Below the pieces are notes generated by a model. The model made no database searches, had not been told where the DNA came from, and saw nothing but the letters and a program-made list of their open reading frames with translations. A DNA stretch of 64,000 nt from Morchella semilibera (Eukaryota > Ascomycota > Pezizomycetes > Pezizales > Morchellaceae): positions 434,001 through 498,000 of the forward strand of contig WBVU01000018.1 of assembly GCA_009192285.1 (NCBI GenBank), read 5' to 3'. The position numbers and the translations under genes were made by a program. Shown piece by piece: positions 38,201 to 48,508 of the stretch (its first letter is position 1; every line of letters begins with the position of its first letter).

Positions 38201-39017
38201 AGGCTAGGCTTCAGTTCCCAGTCAACTCGTGATCCATAATCCTTGAAAATGTCAGCTGAGGCGATCTGCGGGAGAGGATTCAAGAGCCGGTTGCCGAAGA
38301 ATCCACGGGAAAGACTTGTTTTCAAAGGTCTGTATCCATCTTGCAGAATAGGTTGACCGTTATTCTTTTTCCCCGGGCGATTTCCACACATTCGTGTGAT
38401 CTCTGGCCAATAAGTCGGCAGATTATTTGAGCGCTGAATACATGTCTGTGTAGTCATCTCGTTAACCTGTACCTACTAATTTCTCTGCAAATAGTCTATC
38501 GGTCATTTGATGTAGAGGACTGAAGTAAAACTGCTATGGCAAGGAGAGCTAACATGGTGAAAACAATGATATAAAAGTATCACCCACAAGACGCATGGTG
38601 AATGACCTCATTTCACCTTGCTTCAAAAGGTAAGGGGGGCAGGCTTTTTGATGTTGTATGAAACTGCCAAGACATACCAACGAGTGACTTTGAATGACTT
38701 AAAGGACTTCCTTAACAGGGATGGTTACCGCGTTCTGTAACCCCTCCACCGAATATATATATAGGATAAGAGTCTTCCTCACTATATTTCCCCTTGAGCC
38801 GAAGATATGCATCTATAAGTCAGTGTTCGCTCAGCACAGGTTCAAGCATTATTTGGATAAGTTGGAGCCAATGTTGTTTTACGGACGGTTTAGCCTTACG
38901 TATTTAAGCTTGTTGTTTTAAGATGGGGCCGCAGAGCCGGCTTGTCTTATGGAGCATTATTTAACATCCGGGAGTCGCTTCTAGAATGCCAACTGCTAAA
39001 GGAAATTTGTTCATTGA
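35293..39017. other. Intergenic region, no gene seen apart from a small inverted-repeat element
   Basis: About 3.7 kb. Frames at 36425-36766 (+, 113 codons) and 36664-37044 (-, 126 codons) overlap each other and show no recognisable motif. The minus-strand frame at 38194-38457 is likewise unsupported. Nearby sequence has many TA-rich stretches (35560-35760) and TACATGTA palindromes at 35433, 35703 and 36882. Confidence 0.4.
36011..36135. mobile_element. MITE-like inverted-repeat element, about 125 bp
   Basis: The left arm 36011-36040 and right arm 36105-36135 are inverted copies. Each has an inner block (CAGTTGACGAACAGGGATT on the left; its complement with one extra base on the right) and an outer heptamer ACGAATA, separated by four mismatched bases. 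The 64-base centre has no coding capacity. Arms of about 30 bp with a short non-coding centre are what a miniature DNA-transposon derivative would show. I see no clear target-site duplication, and no autonomous partner in the window. Confidence 0.55.
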
Positions 39018-39774
39018 CTATTTCCCATCAAAAAGCACTCTTTTATAGTACTTCATTTCTGCAATACTCTCTAAAATATCCATCCTCGCTTCATGGGTCT
39101 CCTTCTTTGGTGGAACGTTTCTCAGTGTTTCGTCAGAACACCACATACGCACAGCCTCCTTGACCGTGGAGACATCCAGAAGTCGATAGTTCAAGTGGTC
39201 AATTATCGACGGGAATTGGCGGTTTAGGAACGCTCTGTCAGCATGGATAGAATTTCCTGCTAGAACCGCTACCTTCGGGGTTGGGGCATATTTCTGGATA
39301 TATGAGAGCAGCTGTGAGGCAGCCGCTTCAATTGTGGTCGTGGAGTTCAAAACGCGGCTAGTTAGACCGGTCTAAGTTCTTATCATTAGAGCTCAAAAAT
39401 GAACAAGGAGATGGAGTATCAGAATTTTTTACAGAAGCATGAGTCCGCTGGCACCATTCTCCCATTTTGTCAAGTACAGGTTTTTCGTAATGGATGACGG
39501 TGTCAAGTCCTTCATTGTCAAGAAGATTCATTTCAAAATCCGTGATATAGCAACACATCTGCAATATAACGTCATTCTCATAATCAAGACCGGTCATCTA
39601 TAGACAAAGGTAAGTTTGAAAACTTGGAGGGCGCTTGGGGTTTTGTACTTCACAATCTATCCATACTAGCGGGGCGGTTGAACGATTGAGCATCTTCGGT
39701 GATTTATACAACTGTTGTTTAAATGGCTTTGTAGAGTAGCCTAGTCTTGAGACACGACTGATGGAATGAGCCAT
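39018..39774 (-). CDS. REX2: Oligoribonuclease (REX2, DEDDh exonuclease)
   Basis: 3'-5' exonuclease that removes short RNA oligonucleotides, mainly in mitochondria. Predicted 214 aa in three exons: 39774-39649, 39597-39433 and 39371-39018. Catalytic acids are visible: LVWIDCEMTGLD (first D and E), AGNSIHADRAFL (second D), and HEARMDILES (H and last D). The conserved block GEWCQRTHASTGLTSRVLNS is rebuilt across intron 2. The first 27 residues (MAHSISRVSRLGYSTKPFKQ) are basic and lack acids, as in a mitochondrial presequence. A second Met (MLNRSTAPLVWIDCE) at residue 28 could give a cytosolic form. It is head-to-head with tRNase Z, start codons 322 bases apart. Confidence 0.93.
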
Positions 39775-40096
39775 AGGGATGTTGTAACGGAGTTTGGTGA
39801 CAGCCCCTGTCCCAAAACTTAAAGTGGGGAGTTACCCTAGCCCTGAGTTATCTAACGCGGCTATGTATAAAAGTTTGCGTAGGGTTTCCAATACCTAAGG
39901 TACATGTATCTTAGTTACAGGGTTCTGCCGAGCGCACGCAGTTACATGTACCTACTACATGTAGTACTTGTAGTTTTCTAAACTGCCCAATACTCCGATT
40001 ACATAAGTGTGCGGCTTGAGAAATTAATATTTTCGCACGCGCCCCTCCTCCTACTTTGCAATTTGGTCCTCTCATAATCCGGTTGTCTAGACGTCA
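39775..40096. promoter_or_regulatory. Divergent promoter, REX2 / TRZ1
   Basis: A 322-base gap lies between opposed start codons of two RNA-processing enzymes. Three TACATGTA palindromes sit inside it (39901, 39943, 39956), the last two only five bases apart, making this the densest promoter-located group with the one at 54850. A role as a shared regulatory site is inference. Confidence 0.5.
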
Positions 40097-42871
40097 TTGT
40101 GGCAAGAACCCGTCGCATTGGCTTTTCTTCATTCCATCCTTCAGCGAAGGATTTCATACCCTTCCCTCCTTCTGCGACGGACTCTAGAGAGAGCTTTCTC
40201 TGCTGCAGCTGTTGCAAAAATGAAGGTCCAATGCCAGGTTATTACTACCCCAGCCGATGACTCCCCTGGAACCACTTTGATACTTCATTTTGACCAAGAA
40301 CGGTATATCATTGGTCAAATCGGTGAAGGTGCACAGCGAGCATTTGTAGCACGGAGTGCACGACTCAAGAAAATATCGCATGTTTTTCTCACCGGACGAA
40401 CACAATGGCAGAATACTGGTGGGCTAATCGGATTTCTCTTGACATTGGGAGATAAGGAAGAAGGGAAAGCTTTGGATGCAGCGAGACTGGGCAAGCCAAA
40501 CATTGCAGCAAGCTTGGGAGTTACTGTCCATGGTGGCGAGAACTTAATGCACACGCTTGCTACCGCTCGACCTTTTGTTTTCAGAAAAGCTATGAAACTG
40601 AAAATTCAGGAAATTCCGCAGCAGTCTGAAGGATCATTACCCACGGGAACACCGTACTATGGTGATGAAAATCTGACAGTTCGTGCGATGCATATCTTCC
40701 CCGAGGGCCACAAGAAGCCGGCAATTATGGGGATAGGGTCGGAGAAATCCTCAGGAAGCAACCCAAGCGATGATGAGACTAAAAGGAAGCGCTCTTTTGA
40801 AGATTTTTCGGGCAAAGAAAGTATACAGATAGCTCAAAACCGAAAGACAATCCTTCGAGGTGTTGTCGAGAACATGTTTTGCTCTGACTGGACCATGGAC
40901 ACCATGATGGAAGGTTCTGCGCCTGTCAACGAAAACGATATGATGAAGAATTCAGCTAGTGGGGACTCGAAGCGTCAACGCAGCTCCCCGCCGATGAGTG
41001 ATAGTTTCACGATACAGGAATACGACTTTCAGCTTTCCACCAGGCCCCCACCGCCAGGAAAAACCAGAGCTCCATGGCCAGCATCAACTGTGACACATCT
41101 CCCACGTGCCGAACCTTCTGAAATTGCATTGTCCTACTTATTTACCCTTCGTCCCGTTCGTGGAAAATTCCTGCCCGCAAAAGCCATCTCTCTCGGTGTA
41201 AAACCAGGCCCGGATTTCTCTAAAATCTGTAATGGCGAATCAATAATTGTCGCAGGTGGCAAGATTGTTGGACCAGAAGACGTGATGGAACCGACTAAAC
41301 CAGGGACTGGATTTGCTGTATGCGATTTACCCGATACAACATACATCAATAATTTCTTAGCCCGAGATGAGTGGAAGGACATAGAAAGGCTCAAAGTGGA
41401 AGTTGAATGTTTTTTCTGGATCTTGGGTAAAGGGGTTATAGCAGATGAGAGCTTACGGAAGTTTATGAAAGAGATGGCTCACGCCCGGCATGTGGTCAGT
41501 TCTCCAGATGTTTGCCCAAATACCATATTCTACCAAGGCGCTGCAGGTGCTGCAACAAAGCTTAATATGATTGATGGGGACTTTTTCCCTATACCTCTTT
41601 CGAGTAATAAGGCACCAAGTGGGGATCTAGAGGGCATTGAGCCTGCGTTGCCAGGACTTATTTGGCAATTAGAACCTAGGCGGGAGCTGTTGAAGGCTGA
41701 AGTTATGGAGTTCTTCGATGTGGAAAAGGCTGTGGAGGAGACAGAGCCTGATTATGCCCAATTAGCCAAAGCGGTCAAAACTCAAGCCCTAGAAAGCCCC
41801 AAAATTCCCGAAGACACTCCGTGGAAAGATGTAGAGGTTATCACCCTCGGGACCGGGTCAGCAAGTCCCAGTGGATATCGGAATGTGTCGGCAACCCTTC
41901 TAAGGGTACCTGATACTGGAAGCGTCCTCTTCGATTGTGGCGAGAGTACGATCGGACAGCTAAGGAGGTTATACACACCAACAGAGTTATCTGAGGTGCT
42001 GAGGGACTTGAAGGCGATCTACATTTCACACCTGCATGCGGACCATCATCTAGGTACCACTGCCGTGCTGAAGGCCTGGCACAATGAGGTTCACCTTCAG
42101 AACGAGGAAATTGTTGGAGACGGAATGATGAATGTTGTAGCCCCGTGGAAGTTCCTGGTCTGGCTGAAAGAGTACGCGGATGTCGAAGAGTTTGGGTTCT
42201 CGAAGATCCGCTTCGTAGCTTGTGGGGATATACCCATGAAAGCAAGAGAGCAGGCAAGGGATCGATCAATCACCACTAGCATCGGCAAACTCCCCGATGT
42301 TCTCAGCTCCATGTCGTTAAAAGATATTCAAACTTCACCTGCTGTCCACTGTCAGGGTTCTTTTGTAACGGCTTGGACATGGGAAAATGGCTTCAAGTTC
42401 GCATATTCTGGTGACACTCGTCCCACGCCTGGCTTCGTTAAAATTGGGAAAAATGCCACAGTGCTCTTACACGAAGCTACATTCGACGATGAATTACAGG
42501 ATGAAGCCATCGCGAAGAAACACTCGACAACATCCGAGGCTCTGGGGGCGGGAATGGACATGGGTGCAAAGGGGGTTATCCTAACACATTTTAGCCAAAG
42601 ATATCCAAAGTTGCCAGTATTCTCGACCAAGGGGGATGGGAATGGGATGGATATTGTGCTTGCGTTTGATCTATGTAGGATCCGTGTGGGTGATATGTGG
42701 AGGTTTGCAGAGTTCTTGCCGGCACTGAGAGAACTATATAGATATGATGAGGACGTGCTGGTAAATCCTGATGAGGAGGAAGAGGAGGAGATTAAGCTCG
42801 AGGTGGAGGTGAAAAATAAGAAGCCAGTAAAGGAAAAGAAAAAGAAAGAGAAAGAGAAGGACAGGATGTAA
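40097..42871 (+). CDS. TRZ1: Long-form tRNase Z (tRNA 3' endonuclease)
   Basis: Zinc-dependent endonuclease that trims tRNA 3' trailers in nucleus and mitochondria. Single exon, up to 924 aa. The N-terminal half is a degenerate metallo-beta-lactamase fold (LGVKPGPDFSKICNGESI). The C-terminal half holds the catalytic motifs: GTGSASPSGYRNVSATLL, then SHLHADHHLGT (metal ligands, about residue 645), YSGDTRP, LLHEATFDDELQDEA with KHSTTSEA, and ILTHFSQRYPK. The first 41 residues are arginine-rich and hydrophobic without acids, which suits mitochondrial import. A second in-frame ATG at 40220 starts MKVQCQVITTPADD, where cytosolic/nuclear homologs begin. Two start codons would give two cell locations from one gene. 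The C-terminus is a Lys/Glu tract. The linker near residues 205-260 is acidic and variable. Confidence 0.96.
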   Translation: MWQEPVALAFLHSILQRRISYPSLLLRRTLERAFSAAAVAKMKVQCQVITTPADDSPGTTLILHFDQERYIIGQIGEGAQRAFVARSARLKKISHVFLTGRTQWQNTGGLIGFLLTLGDKEEGKALDAARLGKPNIAASLGVTVHGGENLMHTLATARPFVFRKAMKLKIQEIPQQSEGSLPTGTPYYGDENLTVRAMHIFPEGHKKPAIMGIGSEKSSGSNPSDDETKRKRSFEDFSGKESIQIAQNRKTILRGVVENMFCSDWTMDTMMEGSAPVNENDMMKNSASGDSKRQRSSPPMSDSFTIQEYDFQLSTRPPPPGKTRAPWPASTVTHLPRAEPSEIALSYLFTLRPVRGKFLPAKAISLGVKPGPDFSKICNGESIIVAGGKIVGPEDVMEPTKPGTGFAVCDLPDTTYINNFLARDEWKDIERLKVEVECFFWILGKGVIADESLRKFMKEMAHARHVVSSPDVCPNTIFYQGAAGAATKLNMIDGDFFPIPLSSNKAPSGDLEGIEPALPGLIWQLEPRRELLKAEVMEFFDVEKAVEETEPDYAQLAKAVKTQALESPKIPEDTPWKDVEVITLGTGSASPSGYRNVSATLLRVPDTGSVLFDCGESTIGQLRRLYTPTELSEVLRDLKAIYISHLHADHHLGTTAVLKAWHNEVHLQNEEIVGDGMMNVVAPWKFLVWLKEYADVEEFGFSKIRFVACGDIPMKAREQARDRSITTSIGKLPDVLSSMSLKDIQTSPAVHCQGSFVTAWTWENGFKFAYSGDTRPTPGFVKIGKNATVLLHEATFDDELQDEAIAKKHSTTSEALGAGMDMGAKGVILTHFSQRYPKLPVFSTKGDGNGMDIVLAFDLCRIRVGDMWRFAEFLPALRELYRYDEDVLVNPDEEEEEEIKLEVEVKNKKPVKEKKKKEKEKDRM

Positions 42872-43816
42872 ATCCCTTTTCAAGGTCGAAGGTTAAATCT
42901 AAATTGAATAGGGGGTATTAAAGCGATTAGCAAAAGTCACTTAATTCTTATGATAGAAGCTACTAAGGAGCTGTTTGGAGGCGGTCAAAAACCGAGTCTC
43001 CATCGCCGGAGACCTACATATATGCATGTCTTCGTCGCCGGAATGAGGTCTTGGCTGTAAAACTGACTCTTAAAACCTGCTAAACTATATCAAGGGAAAC
43101 GGGGGATTTGGCAGGTGCAGTATTTACCAATAGTATTTCAGTGGACGACGTCCGGTAGCCATTCCGCCGTATTCATACAGATCAGAATCACGGTATTTAA
43201 AGGCTTGAAAGTCGGGGTTCATCCTCTTTTATGGCGAATGAGACTACATGTAGTTAACGTGATTAAGATCTCCTAAAGCGGTCCAGTGCTACAGGAACAG
43301 TTTGATTTTTGTAGCCAGATCTGCATGTGCACGCTATCCCCACCCTATATGCCATTCCCACTCATGCCGTCCCCGTGCTGCACGGCACTTTATAGCCTCC
43401 CCCTAGTGTATGCTACCACTACATGGACTTCTACATTACCCTCAATTAGTGGTCACTTTGGATAGCTTCTCCCCTATATAGAGGATAAAATAGGAGAGAG
43501 TTTAGCTTATGAAACACTATAAACCAGTAATAATATATGCAATTAAAATTTCCCCATGCCATCCGAGTCAGAATTGGTGAAGGAACAGCCACAATGGCTG
43601 ATGCTAAAGATATGTGGCACATGAACGTGGCTTTACTTCGCAAGCTTCATCTTCTGGGACCTTGAACAGTTAACAACCGCCAGCCGCGACAACTCCTGAA
43701 AATCGTCACCATCTGCTACAACTTCAACATACTGACCGCTCAACGAAACCTTCGCCATTCTTCAAGGCCTAAATACCCAGCCTTTCGCTTTTGTACTAAT
43801 TTCACATCTCGGCAAT
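42872..43816. other. Intergenic: TRZ1 3' flank and YPT6 promoter
   Basis: No gene is seen. One TACATGTA palindrome lies at 43245-43252, about 570 bases before the YPT6 start. The stretch just upstream of YPT6 is pyrimidine-rich. Confidence 0.4.
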
Positions 43817-44785
<969 letters not shown>

Positions 44786-45559
44786 TAGGGAGGACCACAA
44801 ACACGCTTTTTGACGGTAACGAGGATACATCAATAATGACTAGGATAATAAATATGCAGTTGATAGTGGAATTTTTCGGGGTTTGAGCTAGGATTTCAGG
44901 GAAAGTTTTCACAAGAAGTCGGTGCTTCTTTCATGATATTTTCCTTGACAACTCTATGTTCAATTTCTTATTTATTTTAGCCCTTTTTGTTTGGTTTTTG
45001 TTTTAATTCCTTCCTGGCCGATGGTGCAAATTGAAAGCACACCCTCGAGAGTCCTTTTATTCCCCGATAAATCCTTTGCTAGTTTGTTTGCTTCGAGAGG
45101 TGGTTATCTGTGCTTTTGATGTATTCGGGAGGTTGATGAATGTGGATATCGAACAAATAGACCGAGGAGTCAATATTCTGGGGGTTCGGGACTTTGTGCG
45201 GTTGGTATTGATTGGGAATTCAATTGGTATAGATATGGACGAATAAGAATGATAAATACGAAGTCTTCTGTTGAAAATTTTGGTAATCGCTTATTTCTTC
45301 GGGATTGGTGTATTGATGGCATTAGGCTGAGGGCTCACCAAGTAACTTTAGTAACTCGAAGTTACTGTACAATCTTGAAGCCGACTTTAGGTAATGGTAT
45401 AACACTATACTACCTGAAACCCCAGCAATAACTGTATATAAAGTAGCAGATCTTGTTTCTTATTAAAAAAGAAAGGAAAAAAAGAAAAAAAGAAGTTGCC
45501 CCTCTGGCGCCGAATGCTGGAAGATGAAACAGCAAGATTGAAGTGTAGATGGAACCCCA
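44786..45559. other. Intergenic between convergent YPT6 and RPA12
   Basis: 774 bases of 3' flanking sequence with no conserved frame. An A/G-rich run lies at 45464-45494. Confidence 0.4.
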
Positions 45560-46025
45560 CTAGTTGTTGGTATTAAATCTTTACATCAAGTACTTAGCAG
45601 GCTACACTCAACCATGCTTGAGTTGGAACTTACCTATAACCACATTCACACCGGTAAAAGACTGTAGCACCTTCATCTGCGCTTCGCAACTGCAGCGTAT
45701 AGAACCACATCTTCTCCCTCCCGCATTCGGGACAGGTCTGTTTGATCTCAGCTTCTGTCTGCATATCTTCTGCAGCTAGACTCTGGACTGCGCTCTTCTT
45801 CAAACGGAGCGCTGATGGGAATGCAGAAGGTGCAGATTGAGTCGTGACGGTCTTGTTGCCGGGGTCTGCAAAACTTGAATTAGAATCGGGTGAAATGTGA
45901 GTAAGTGAGACTAGACCTTTGGTGATGGTACCGCACATTTCGCATTCGAGCCTGTCAGTGCCAGCAACAGAGTCAAGGAGGTTACCGCAGTCGCTACAGA
46001 ATACAAGGGTCCCGACGGTAGACAT
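45560..46025 (-). CDS. RPA12: RNA polymerase I subunit RPA12 (A12.2)
   Basis: Small zinc-ribbon subunit that supports RNA cleavage and termination in RNA polymerase I. Predicted 119 aa in three exons: 46025-45917, 45865-45634 and 45578-45560. The N-terminal ribbon is FCSDCGNLL with CEMCGT; the linker includes SAPSAFPSALRLKKSAVQ. The C-terminal TFIIS-like ribbon has CPECGRE, the catalytic acidic pair in QLRSADEGATVFYRC, and CECGYRFNTNN. The 19-nt last exon supplies only FNTNN and the stop, the expected family ending. The first intron (45866-45916) is 51 nt, in frame and free of stops, with a weak GTCTAG donor. Removing it brings the linker to the usual length, which supports splicing. Confidence 0.93.
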
Positions 46026-48060
46026 TTTTGGGTTATGGGCGCTGGAGAGAGCCTAGGTATGGTAGGATTAAGAAGGGGACATTGAGGCTCTGTTGCATAT
46101 TTTTCCCGGCCGGGTCTGAGGAGGGTAACTTTATTTAAAGTGAAGTTTCAGGAACGTGAAACGTAAATACCTATGAATTTGTGGGTTCCTGCAGAACTGG
46201 GATTATGGTTGGATTGATTGGGTTGGGTAATATAGCGAGGATCAAATCATCTAATGCATTGCGTTTTAGACAGCTTGATATCCCATATGCTTGAAGCGGC
46301 ACATGTACTAGTACAGCCACTCATCAAAAGACTCAAGTCACCAGTACTAGGATCAATATTAGATGTTCATGGTGTTTTTGGTCTCTGTTATCAAGTTTCT
46401 ATAATTCTGTAGATACATTTGATTCCTGAAGAGCGGGGACAAATTACAATAGCCCACGAGCCAGAATTCTAACCGCATTAATTTGCTAGTAAAAATGCCA
46501 AGCCTCATCACCCTCCATCTCGCCATACCCCCACCGCTCTATATAATTCCGGTTATATCTAGCAAAGTCCGTATCCCCCAGCTCATTGCAGTTTTGATAG
46601 AGGGATATATATAGAAGCTGCCAGGATCTGAGGGATATTGATATTCGCTGGCTTTGTATCCAACGCGGTCACGGGGAAAAAAGGTACCGCGGGTTATTAG
46701 ATAGCCAGAGGTTCATCAGATTACAGAAGATTGCAAAATTATAGTAAGAACAGTGTTTAAAAAGGAGAGGGTGATCCAATATATTGAGCAAATGCTGTGT
46801 CGTAAAAGACATGTCTATTCAGTTTCCTATTTAACTGAGATCTAATTAGTACTTGGCTCAAGGAAAACTGAACACATGGATGCTTTAAAGTAGCAATTGA
46901 GAAACAAGAATCAGAAGTGTAGAAGGAGCAACCTTCATCGCAAAGCTATTCCGCATAGTAAGAGTACAAGTCTCTAGGACTGGTGCCAGCTATGGATTCT
47001 CATCATATTGTTCAAGGGGGATATAGCGAAAGAAAATTGCAAACTCACTTAACAGTACGATTGCCAGCATAAAACAATTGATGAAACTCCCTGTTGGTAA
47101 TTTGTGGTTCTACAGACAATGGTGGTGAGTGGTAAAAATTTTCAAATAAGTATGCCGCCAAGACAAAGAGCCCTAGCCCTAAACCCACAGGATCACTCTA
47201 CATCACTCGCTATCGTACCTGGGCCCAATCTCCTAATCTTTGCTTGTATTACCTCAGACGCGAACGAGCATATCAAAAAAAGATGTTTAGTACAGCTAGG
47301 GCCTACTATAAGGTCATATATAACTTAAGGATTGTAAGGTTAGTAGGGTAGAAGTTATCGAACTAGCAGTAGTATTTGGAGTAGGGGGCTCGGGGTACAT
47401 AATGCAAAGGCTCCTTAAAGAAATAACATGTACACAAGATGAAGCAAGCGTGAGGAATAGCCTAAAAGGAGATGCAGTAAAGCGTTGTTTCCGATCATTT
47501 ATCCCATCTTCAAGCCATACTGAAATTCACTTCAGCCACTAACCACACTAAAGGATATCCGTAAGAAAAAAAAAAGAAGGAAAAAACCGATCTAAGTACC
47601 ATGGTGCCCGTGTACGAGGTAATAATAGGAAATCTTTCAAGCCCAACCACCATACCACGCCTAAGCGCTTACCATTCTTCTTTATATATTGTCCATCCAA
47701 CCAACCCTCTTATGAAGCCTTTGAAAATGAGTGAAATTTTCTATTCTCTCAACCAAAATCCTCTGCCTTCCTTCAAAGTGGAACCGGGCAGTAGATGGAA
47801 ACGCAGAAAGTGACACCCCACCAAGAAGATAGAAAGAAAGAAAGAAAGAAAGATACACAAGAAAAAAAGTATAAGTACAGTTCGAAATGCCACCTACTAC
47901 AAACCACAAAAAAAGAAGGAAAAAAAGAATCTACCCAATTTTCTTTCTTTCTTTTTTTAGTTTTGACCTACTCCATCCTTATTCATTTACTGACGTGACA
48001 ATCATATCGAAACCCGCTATCGTGCATGAACTCTCTCCTAAATAGTTGGACTTATTATTT
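46026..48060. other. Intergenic region, no gene seen
   Basis: About 2 kb between RPA12 and RNA14. Frames at 47104-47328 and 47601-47813 are short and unlike known proteins. The plus strand is A/G-rich from about 47560 to 47945, including GAAA repeats near 47831-47850. A short CCCTAG/CCCTAA stretch lies at 47171-47186. Confidence 0.4.
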
Positions 48061-48473
48061 TCACCTAGGGTACGAGTATGTTTCTAAAATAAAATTAGTA
48101 TGATGCTTCAATGGATCGGGTTGGGGGGACTCACGAGAACCCTGCGCATCTCTAGGTATATTTAAACTCGCCAGAAGGCCCATCATTGCCTCCGGTCTGA
48201 ACCTTACTGCTTGGTATTGCTGTGCTCCTGGTAATATGCTCAATAGATACATCAGCATATCCGGGAGTGCAGGCACCGGTGGGGGAGGTAATGATTGCTG
48301 GTGCATTGGCTGTTGCTGTTGCTGTTGCTGTTGTTGCTGTGGTCTCCCTTGATGCTGCTGGCGCTGATAACCGCTGCGTGCATCATCCCTCCCGATATCC
48401 CGGTCTGACAGGTTACCACGGTCCCTATTGTGCTGCTGCTGCTGCTGCTGCTGTTGCTGTTGCTGTTGCTGTA

Positions 48474-48508
<35 letters not shown>

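Noticed and set aside
18154-39017. Search for virus-like or retroelement remains in the long gene-free regions
   Set aside because: No reverse transcriptase, integrase, capsid or long terminal repeat pattern could be recognised by eye, so none is reported.
47171-47186. Telomere-like CCCTAG/CCCTAA units
   Set aside because: Only about two and a half imperfect units; too short to call an interstitial telomeric repeat.
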